A DNA stretch of 64,000 nt from Diphasiastrum complanatum (Eukaryota; Streptophyta; Lycopodiopsida; Lycopodiales; Lycopodiaceae). The position numbers and the translations under genes are program-made. Below are positions 55,630-64,000 of the stretch, piece by piece (positions within the stretch are counted from its first letter, which is position 1; each line of letters opens with the position of its first letter). The DNA is taken from positions 60,616,957 through 60,680,956 of the forward strand of contig CM055096.1 in NCBI GenBank assembly GCA_029204225.1. Direction: 5' to 3'. The notes below the pieces were generated by a model that saw only the letters and a list, made by a program, of their open reading frames with translations, did not search any database and was not told the origin of the DNA.

Positions 55630-58600
55630 TAAAAGTGTCTTCATAGTATCATCGTAGAGGGCTACCTTGACTAATGTGTCAAGGGGTATGCCTTCTAGCA
55701 TCTCCAATTGCACGACACCATCTGTAAAAATCTTCTGGACAACATAAGGACCTTGGCTACAGAATCTCAATCTGCTTGGATGGACTTTGGAAGATGTGTA
55801 AAGTAAAACTTTATCACCATCGTGAATATCCTTAGTCCAGACATGACGATCATGCCAGGCCTTCTGTCGTCGTTTGTGGACTAACTGTGCATGGTAGGAT
55901 ATAGAACTCCTTAGTATAATCGGGCATGTGAAGAATGGGTGCGGTAACTAAAGCCTATTTAAGATCTTCAAAGGCTTTGATCTTGTCTTCTGTCCACCTT
56001 GGGTCGGTAATTTGATATACTAATCGTGCGACTCTGATCTTTTTAGGATCATTGGCGATACCATTTCGAGAAATAATATGGCCCAAGTACCACACCATGG
56101 GTAACCCAAATCTGACACTTGTCGGAATTCAATAAAATTCCGAACCTCGACAACAAATGAAGACTTGTTCAAGGGCATCGAGATGCTTATCTTGAGAGGA
56201 ATGCACACCAAGATCATCGAGATAAATCTCTAGATTCTTGTGCAATAGATCCTTGAAAGCTCGTTGCATCACCCTTTGAAATGTGGATGGGGCATTGCAC
56301 AGACCGAATGGCATAACGTTATATGCAAAGGTACCAAACCTTGTAACAAAAGTTGTTTTGAAACGATCTTTAGGAGCAATTTGGACTAAGAAATAGCCAC
56401 TAAAACCATCGAGGAAGCTAAAAGCTTCAGCTCCTGCCATATCTTCGAGGATTTGTGTAGTCAGAGGTAAGGAAAAATGATCCTTCTCTATTTGATCATT
56501 AAGTTTCTTTAAATCCACGCAGATATAGAGTTTACCACTCTTCTTTGGCACCACCACAATTGGTGATACCCAATTGGTATGCTCGATTTCATAAATGAAA
56601 CCAGCATCGAGAAGCTTCTGAATATCTTCTCCTATCTTCTCGCGATATGTTGGATTGGTGCTATAAGGTTTTGCTCGGACAAGTATGGCACCATCTTGCA
56701 ATGGGATTGTATGGATGGCAACGTTAGGAGGAACCCCTTTCATCTCTTTATAATTCCATGCAAAGTCATCTCTGCATTTGCGCAATAACTATTTCAGGTC
56801 CCATAATTGGGCTGGATTTAGGTGGGCTCTTACATGTACGATATGGTCGATGTCTTCATCATCATCCTTCAGATTAAGAGGTATGGTCTTTACATATCCT
56901 TCAAAAGAAGCGGATGATGGTTGAGGCCCCCATTTTGGCTTAACCATACTGATGATGACATCATTAATGGTGTAATCCTTAAAATGCTGGGGTACATCAT
57001 AAAGTGGATCATCAACTACCTCGTGTGGGATCTTAGGAATATCCTCTACAGATTTACTTGCAGATGATGAAGCTTGACTAGGATTCTTCTGATTTTGAAT
57101 CAAATGTTTGATTAGCTGTTTCAGCTTTTCACGCATTTGGAATTGCTAATCAGTCAATCATACGTCAGCCCTTGATTTGGTTGTTAGCATGTGGGATATT
57201 TGTGGATTGGTAATAGTAGGCATGCATGAATGTTTTGGTGTTTTTTCACTAACTAAGTCTTCGAAAATGGTGTTCAAGATTTCATCATTGTGTACATCCC
57301 ATTGATAGACTTTGAGTTTGGGTTGATATACACGAGTGTGGACTGGTTGTGGATGTTGCACACAAGCCAATGGTGATGGAAGCTTAATTTCTTTCGGTAT
57401 ACGACGCTTTCCTAAATGGTCGGGATCCAGCAAGTGAATTAGCTGGTCGTCAGATAACTCATGTTCTCCCCTAGTAAGAATTCCATCCTCATTGGTGGAT
57501 ATGTCTGTAACAAAGACATCTTCAGGCATTCACTCAATAGGGAGTGCATCTATCATGTACAAGGGCATGACGGGAGTGTATGTACGGATGGATAAAAATT
57601 TTAGTGCACTAGTAAAGTGATGTTGTTATCTTTAGCAACACCTATATGAAGTAAGCTCATGTCAACAGTATGAACCACTTCAACATTTCCTGGTTGTCTT
57701 GACTCATCTGGTACATCAAGCTGCTGGGAGCTATGCAATATGGCATCCCGTAGAGGTTTGGAAAACTTGACGGTCGTGTAGAAGGGCATGGTGATTTGAG
57801 CTTGTAAGAGATCGGAAAGAACCTCTATTCCTTGTGGTGGTTGCCCCTGCGTAGGTAACTGGGCGAATGGCGGAGTACAAATTCTAGCTTCAGCTCTATC
57901 AAACTCATCTCAAAGCTCATGGTATTGCCTTCGAGCTTCTACAGGGTCAGGGTAAGATCATAGAATCATGGAAGTATTAGCAGGAGGGTGTGGATGGGAT
58001 GGGTCCTTGTTCTCATCTAAGGCCCGATGTTGCGCATGTGTGACAACATGCAATGGCTCTTCCGATACCCTACGTGCTGGAACAGTCTTTTTGGTTTGGT
58101 TAGGGCAATCTTTATAGCAATGCTTCCTAATACAATCAGCACATTCAGCTACAAAGTCACATCAAAGTCGACATTCACTCTGAAAGTGACTGGTTTCTCC
58201 GTAGACAAAACATCTCTTTTGAAGTGTTGAAGGAAAAATAGCATAACCATTTTGATCAACTTTAGTAAAAGATTCCTTTGGATAATATTGCTCATTAGGA
58301 GAGGATGTAGATGCCTCATATATGTATGTGACAGGATGACCATCATCATAAGTAGTGTCATAGGCTACTGTGTCATAGGAGGTATTCTGCACTACATGGG
58401 CCTGAACTGGAAGTCGGTTCTATTGGGTTGGCCTGTTGGGTGGAGCAGATCCTGTTGGAGCTAGAAGTGCCAAGCGTTGTTGTTGTGGAGGTAATTGTTG
58501 TCTAGGTAATTCCTGGACTTGGACTGGTGTCATATAATGTGGGTTATATGGTGCTTGTGGGTGTGCGCGTGGGGCATATTGCTAAGGTCAAGAGTATTGC

Positions 58601-59160
58601 ATGTTGCGTGGGTTGTACCTATAGTTGGATGTGGTATGGGTGGTCGTATCACACAATATACGGTGTTGTGGTTCGTAAGGACGGTGTAATGGACACTCAT
58701 TATCGGTATGTGGACCATGACATTGTGGGCACCAAGTGTCTTCTCGCCGATGGATAGTGTTACCGGATGGCAATTGCCCTGGCAACTGACTTTGCAAAGA
58801 TTTCAAGGCTTGCTAAAATTCTTTGTTGAGTTTTTCCATTTGTTGTTGATGTTGTTGATTCATCAACTCAAGCTGAGATTTCTAGACGTGGTCGGAATCT
58901 CGGGGCTCACTTGGACGGTTATCAGGGAATACACAAAGAGCTTTTTTATCTTTCTGGTCCTCATCATCAAAACCTTCATCTTCTTCACGAATGGCGTCGA
59001 ACATAGCAGATTTAAGAGTAAAATACTCTTCGCTAGGTTTAAGCTCTTTTCAGATGCGTCTAGGAAGACCAACAAGAAACCATATAATCAACATTTTATT
59101 AGTTGGTTGTTCTTGGACTTGGCTTTTGAGCCCAGAATTTCTTTGGAAGAGAGGCATGGG
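55630..59160 (-). pseudogene. decayed Ty3/gypsy element with internal deletion
   Basis: Minus strand, from right to left: degenerate gag (59.1-58.6 kb), knuckle-like CFVYGETSHFQSEC and CADCIRKHCYKDC (58.2-58.1 kb), a spacer (57.8-56.8 kb), RT (56785-56129) with WVSPIVVVPKKSGK, VDLKKLND, GFSGYFLVQIAP, FGTFAYNVMPFGLCNAPSTF and YLDD, the RT thumb to about 55935, then a jump directly to the integrase C-terminus (KRRQKAWHDR ... HDGDKVLLYTS, 55890-55640). RNase H and the integrase core, some 2.5 kb, are missing. Numerous stops. Confidence 0.8.
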
Positions 59161-59170
59161 CCAGCATGTG

Positions 59171-59795
59171 TGTTGGATTATTCTCCTTCCTACTAATTGA
59201 CTAATCGATTTTAATCTTCGTCCATTTGTTTATCCAGTTCTGCGGATTTCTCATGTTTTTACAGTAAAGGTGTCATCAGAAAAAAGTGACAATGTCGTAA
59301 AAAGGTGACAGACTGTGTTTTTACTGCTATCTTTTTGTGACACTGTCACTTTTTTCTGATGATAGTTTACGTTCATTTTTGTAGAGTGACAATTTACATT
59401 CATTTATGCAGACAGACTGTTTACGGCCAATTGTCGCCGCTTATCAGTAATCAATTTTTGAGAATGAACTGGATGAATGCTAACAGACTCCAGCGAACTG
59501 GCAGCCATGTTTGACGACCTAATTTCTTACTATAAATAAGCTATCCATACATTTCACAACAAAAAAGAAGAAGTGGATGTTATACACAATGCTTCTAGCG
59601 CTTTTGTCAAGCAGATTATTATCACGATCAGAAGTATTATAATTAGCTATCTATCATACCGTCACTCAGACTTGTGATCTCTATCAGGGCCTAATACTAT
59701 CACGATATCAGATTGCATAGTTCTAATACTTGATATTTTTTGTGATATCAAATTGATATCATATTCTTCATCTAATCTTTTCTAGTATCAGAGAA
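59171..59795 (+). repeat. 5' LTR and degenerate PBS of deleted copia
   Basis: Starts tgttggattattctcc, like the LTR at 44583. It abuts a PBS-like tagtatcagaga at 59783-59794. TATA-like ctataaataagc near 59530. Positions 59268-59420 are packed with gtgaca/tgtcac words. Confidence 0.65.
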
Positions 59796-59839
59796 TTGTT
59801 TTTCTATTGTTGGCATCACTACATCTTAGAGTCATCGAT

Positions 59840-60775
59840 ACAATCGATAGACTAAGTTCCAGATGGATTCTCAACGCAGACAGGCTGAACGGAGCCCATT
59901 ATCATTTGTGGAAATTTAAGATGAAAACCTTGCTAATCACCAACGAGTTGTGGGATGTTGTTATAGGTATCGAAGTGAAACCTGAAGACGACACAAAAGA
60001 CTCAAAGTGGAAATCGAAGGATGGTAAAGTGCACTCATCATCCTCAATATATCAGATACTCAGATTGGACACATAGCAGAAGCCAAAACTTCATAAGAAG
60101 TTTGGGACATCATGAGCTCACTATATGACATGAGGGACATAACTACCAAGTTACACCTACGAAGGAAATTCTTCACACTCAAGATGTCAAATGGTGATTC
60201 TCTTCAGAGTCACATTAACCAGTTTAAGAATCTCTTGCAACAGATGGCCGCTGTCAGATCATAAACGATCAAGACACAATCATGACATTGCTTTCAAGCC
60301 TGTCCTCTATATATGAGAACTGGGTGATGATCATATCAACGCACTCAGATTTAGCTCTTACCTGACTTATCATTGCTGCAAGAAAACAATCAAAGAAGTC
60401 AGGACATTTCGTCTACTTCCTCATATAAGGCTCTATACGTCAACAAAGGCTCAAAATGACAAAAGCAGAAAAGCTCCAAGAAGGCTACAACGAATCAGAA
60501 GCCGACTCAAAGTCAAGGACAATCATGAGTATCAAACATATTTTCATCAGCTACACTACTTCAGATCAAGCTTACAAGTTGTTCGATCCCATCGAGTCAA
60601 AGATTTCACTAGCCGGGATGTCATCTTCATCGAAGATCAGTTTCTAGACCTCAAAGGAAAAGGCAAAGCCCATGTAACCAACTTGTCATATTCTTCTGAC
60701 ATATTGAACTTCCCAGTTCTTCACTCGACTATTCCCATTGAAGACATACTATTTTTAGCCTACGACAGAAGTTTC
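59840..60775 (+). pseudogene. copia deletion derivative: gag joined to integrase tail
   Basis: Gag with RLNGAHYHLWKFKMKTLLIT (59879) and a degraded middle, KLQEGYNESEADSKSRTIM (matching the 54.1 kb copy), then directly the integrase tail KLFDPIESK and SRDVIFIEDQFLDLKGKGKA (60570-60680). Protease and most of integrase are gone, and RT is absent. The next copia element begins immediately after. Confidence 0.7.
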
Positions 60776-60785
60776 AAGCAGTTTT

Positions 60786-63700
60786 GTGATGGCAAACATG
60801 GGAGAGTCCATTTTGAGTGAAAGTAGCAAATTGGACGGGATTTCCAACTATGCAGTGTGGAAATTCAAAATGAAAAACATACTGATGGAGAAAGACATGT
60901 GGGAAGTCATCACAGGTGATGAGAGAAGGCCGCCAAATGAAGTGAATATCAAAGTGTTTGACAAAAAGATGAGAAAAGCTTTGACCTTCATTAACTTGTC
61001 AGTGAAGGATCACATCATTACCCACATTTGTGATGTTGTTACACCCAGACAGGCATGGGATGTGCTAAAGGAGCAGTTCGAGACGTCAAATCTGTCAAGA
61101 ATCATGTTTTTGAAGTCAAAGTTGAATAGTGTCTGAATGGAACAAGGAGAGCACATTCAGATGTACATGACCAGAATCAAGACAATGAGGGATGTACTGC
61201 ATTCTATTGGTGAGCGCATACGTGATGTGGAGCTGATGCACAATGCATTGTGTGGCATTGCAAAACTCTATCAGATGTTTGTGAGTGGAATAGCATCAAG
61301 AGAAAGATTGCCAACCTTTGACGAGCTCACAGGAATCTTGATGCAGGAAGAGCAACGACGAGAAATGGTGAAAGCTAGACGTCAAAATACTGACGATCAG
61401 GCACTTGCGACACGCCAAAGACAAGGCAAGGGCAAGGGCAAGAAGAAGTCTAAGCAGCAATTTGTCAAGCCTCAAGAGGATGAAGGATCTTCCAATAAGA
61501 CCAAGAAGAAAGGCAAGTGCTTCCATTGTGGTAAAAAGGGCCATTGGAAGAGTGAATGTCGCAAATTCTTGGCTAAACAAGTCAAGGGAAAACCAAAACA
61601 AGTGAGGGTGAGATTGAAGACTCTAGCATCTTCATATCTGCATTGTCATCTAATCAAGATGATCAAGCGTGATATATTGACTCGGGATCCACAAGACACA
61701 TGACAGGTAACAAGAATTGGTTCAGTAGCATGAAAGTGTTGGATAATGGAACGTCCGTTTCACAAGCAAATGGCGAGGTGTGCAAGATGAAGGGGATGGG
61801 CACCGTTTCAATCCAACTACCTGATGGCAAAAGCAGGATGATCAGTTAGGTACTTTACGTACCAGGTTTGAAAAAAAATCTACTTTATGTTGGAGTCATT
61901 ACTGATCAAAAGTTGAAAGTAGAATTCGCCCATGATCGTTGCTTTTTGAAGGATGTGAACCAAAAGTTCAAAGTTATTGCGGATGGAGTAAGAAAGCCCA
62001 ATACAAAATTGTACAAGTTGAATGCTACAATCAAGGGGCAACATGGACTTGTATTGTCCATTCCATCGCAAATTGAGTTGTGGCATAAGAGGCTTGGTCA
62101 CTTGAACTTGGGAAGCCTCAGTTTGATGAGAAAATTGGAGATGGTAACATGATTGCCTACCATAGAAGATCACTTGAAATCGATGTGCAAATCTTGTGTA
62201 TATGGGAAGCAGCATCGAGAGAAGTTCAATAAAGGGGGTGTTGCAAGAGCAAAGCACATCCTAGATTTAATCCACACAGATTTATGTGGGCCTATGAGGA
62301 CCATGTCCTTAGGTAAAGCCTTCTATTTCACGACCTTTATTGATGATATGTCACGTAAGACGTGGATCTACTTCTTGAAGAAGAAATCAGATGCATTTGA
62401 CAACTTCAAGAGCTTCAAAGCATTGGCCGAAAATCAGACAGGTAGGAAGATCAAAGTCCTAAGATCAGATAGTGGAGGTGAGTACAAGTTTAATGACTTC
62501 AATGATCTGTGTGATCAATGTGGGATTAAAAGACAATTTACGCAAGCTCATACTCCTGCTCTCAATGGTGTAGTTGAGCACAAGAAATGGACGATTGTGG
62601 AAAGTGCCAGATCTATGCTAGTTGAGATGAAACTACCAAAAGATTTTTGGTCAGAAGCATGTAGCACGGCAGTCTATCTTCAAACTAGAAGTTCTACCAT
62701 TGCCATACCAAAGATAAAACCTGAGGAAGCATTCATGAAGAAGAAGCCAAAGGTGACCCACTTGCGAATCTTTGGATGTAAGGCATTTGTACACGTTCCT
62801 AAGGAAGAGAGACATAAACTTGATGTAAAAACTATCAAGTGTATATTTCTAGGATACGATGATCGTGTGAAGGACTATAGATGTTTTGATCCAGTGGAAA
62901 ACAAAGTCCATATAAGCCGTGATGTTATCTTTGATGAATCCAAGATGTATGAAGACGAGGATGTTGAGAAGATAGAGACATCCAATGGTAAAGATGGTAT
63001 AGTGAGGATATCACCTGATGATGATCCATTCATTGACCTTCCAAGTGATGAAAAAGAGGATACATCTCAAGATACTACTACTCAACCTCAAGAGATAGGT
63101 TGGAGAGGTAGGGACAAACCTTTTGGTGCAAGAAGGATTGAAGTTGCAGGTGACAAACGCAAGGAGAAGGATGTACCGTGGGATACATTTTCACCAAGAA
63201 GCCGATCACCTGACAGGAAGCTCCCTAAGTGTCTTGAGAGATTGTTGGAGAGCCGCGACATGGATGACTTTCCAGGATTATCTAGCCAGGGAGAGCTACA
63301 AAGATCAACAAGAGAGAAGACACAACCTGAAATGTATGAAGCAAATTATGCTCTCTTATCTAGCATTATTCAAAGCAAAGAACCTTTGACTTATGGTGAA
63401 GCGAAGGATGATGACATTTGGGTCAAGGCCATGAGAGAGGAGATGGAGTCAATTGCTAAGCATAGCACATGGGACTTAGTAGAGCCACCAGTTGGCAAGA
63501 AACCCATTGGTTGCAAATGGGTATATAGGACTAAGTACCATGCAGATGGAAGTATAGCAAAGCACAAGGCAAGATTGGTGATCAAAGGGTATGCACAAAG
63601 TGAAGGCATCGACTATGAGGAGACCTTTGCGCCGATTTTTAAGTGGAATACTCTACGTCTACTTGTTGCTTTAGTTTCACATTTTGGTTGGCCTTTGCAT

Positions 63701-64000
63701 CAGATGAATGTGAAATCTGCTTTTCTAAATGGTGAGTTAGAAGAAGAAGTGTTCATGGATTAACCTGAAGACTTTGTAGCGAAGGGACAAGAAAATAAAG
63801 TATGTCACTTGAAGAAAGCGCTTTATGGTCTTAAACAGGATTGATGCCTACTTTCGTTCAAAGGGGATGGTGAGGACACATTCTGATCCAAATCTATATG
63901 TCTCATGCTTTGATGGAATGGTTGCTTTGATTTCTCTTTATGTTGATGACTTGATTATTACGGGAAATAATCAAGAGATGATAGACATGATCAAGAAAGA
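60786..64000 (+). pseudogene. Ty1/copia gag-pol, lightly decayed, runs off the window
   Basis: Plus strand. Gag (ISNYAVWKFKMKNILM at 60840, stop at 61134), knuckle CFHCGKKGHWKSEC (61519), protease region frameshifted (IDSGSTRHMTGN at about 61677), VLYVPGLKKNLL, GAG-pre-integrase IELWHKRLGHLN (62070), CKSCVYGK, integrase IHTDLCGPM, TFIDDMSRKTW, RSDSGGEYKF (62465), RT WVYRTKYHADGSIAKHKARL, QMNVKSAFLNGE, a stop at 63762, YGLKQ followed by a short deletion, and YVDDLIITGNN (63940). The longest open piece is 62153-63763. No LTR or PBS precedes the gag, so the 5' end is truncated. Confidence 0.88.
62153..63763 (+). CDS. copia integrase core to RT N-terminus (open fragment)
   Basis: 536 codons without a stop inside the element above. 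Contains the HHCC end (CKSCVYGKQH), D, D and E of the integrase catalytic triad (HTDLCG, TFIDDMSR, RSDSGGEY), the GKR-like region, a hydrophilic linker (residues about 280-400) and the start of RT. It is a fragment of a polyprotein, not an independent gene, so the Met at its start is incidental. Confidence 0.75.
   Translation: MPTIEDHLKSMCKSCVYGKQHREKFNKGGVARAKHILDLIHTDLCGPMRTMSLGKAFYFTTFIDDMSRKTWIYFLKKKSDAFDNFKSFKALAENQTGRKIKVLRSDSGGEYKFNDFNDLCDQCGIKRQFTQAHTPALNGVVEHKKWTIVESARSMLVEMKLPKDFWSEACSTAVYLQTRSSTIAIPKIKPEEAFMKKKPKVTHLRIFGCKAFVHVPKEERHKLDVKTIKCIFLGYDDRVKDYRCFDPVENKVHISRDVIFDESKMYEDEDVEKIETSNGKDGIVRISPDDDPFIDLPSDEKEDTSQDTTTQPQEIGWRGRDKPFGARRIEVAGDKRKEKDVPWDTFSPRSRSPDRKLPKCLERLLESRDMDDFPGLSSQGELQRSTREKTQPEMYEANYALLSSIIQSKEPLTYGEAKDDDIWVKAMREEMESIAKHSTWDLVEPPVGKKPIGCKWVYRTKYHADGSIAKHKARLVIKGYAQSEGIDYEETFAPIFKWNTLRLLVALVSHFGWPLHQMNVKSAFLNGELEEEVFMD

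Overview
The window is nuclear DNA of a land plant, probably a seed plant with a large, repeat-rich genome. Coding islands are split by GT-AG introns, one about 23 kb long. Ty1/copia and Ty3/gypsy retrotransposons with initiator-Met tRNA primer sites dominate, and there are LINE, hAT-like and foldback remnants and long microsatellites. No operons, rRNA, tRNA or CRISPR arrays were seen. The species cannot be named from the sequence alone.

One host gene can be reconstructed. It lies on the minus strand from about 47.76 kb (start codon) to 14.95 kb (stop codon), in eleven coding exons. All splice phases agree, and the CDS sums to 1536 bp (511 aa plus stop) with no premature stop. The product is a Golgi-type II membrane protein of the plant O-fucosyltransferase-like family (DUF246/PF10250; GT106-like relatives). 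Coding exon 1 (membrane anchor) is about 23.1 kb upstream of exon 2, and that intron is packed with transposons. Intron 3 (about 4 kb) carries a further nest.

Layout. 1-0.33 kb: gypsy integrase scrap. 0.73-2.81 kb: minus-strand copia gag plus 5' LTR, abutting (2.82-3.81 kb) a plus-strand copia RT/RNase H scrap. 3.87-10.02 kb: one almost intact, young minus-strand copia element with identical-length LTRs (682 bp, 9 differences counted by eye), PBS, PPT and 5-bp target duplication, disabled only by one frameshift in integrase. 10.0-12.1 kb: microsatellites, a BED-finger-like relic and a 97-bp tandem repeat. 14.3-47.8 kb: the O-fucosyltransferase-like gene and its TE-filled introns. 48-50 kb: gene upstream region. 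49.96-54.2 kb: minus-strand copia with a minisatellite inside its LTR. 54.5-55.0 kb: minisatellite. 55.6-59.16 kb: decayed minus-strand gypsy. 59.17-60.77 kb: internally deleted copia. 60.79 kb to the window edge: another copia with a few stops.

The most unusual signal is a set of short islands packed with palindromic variants of one 6-10 bp word. Each island uses its own word (GGTTCGAACC, GTCCGGAC, GAACCGTGGT, CGGATCG and others). Several sit just inside the ends of elements bounded by 8-9 bp target duplications and CA..GTT(GCAG/TTC) or CAGGGATG-like termini, as expected of nonautonomous hAT elements, and three such elements appear nested within each other at 21.2-22.3 kb. Similar word-specific islands occur inside the LTRs of one related copia group. 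Also notable are an ORF1-only LINE-like element with CT-rich flanks, two long foldback elements and a repeated hairpin minisatellite in an LTR.
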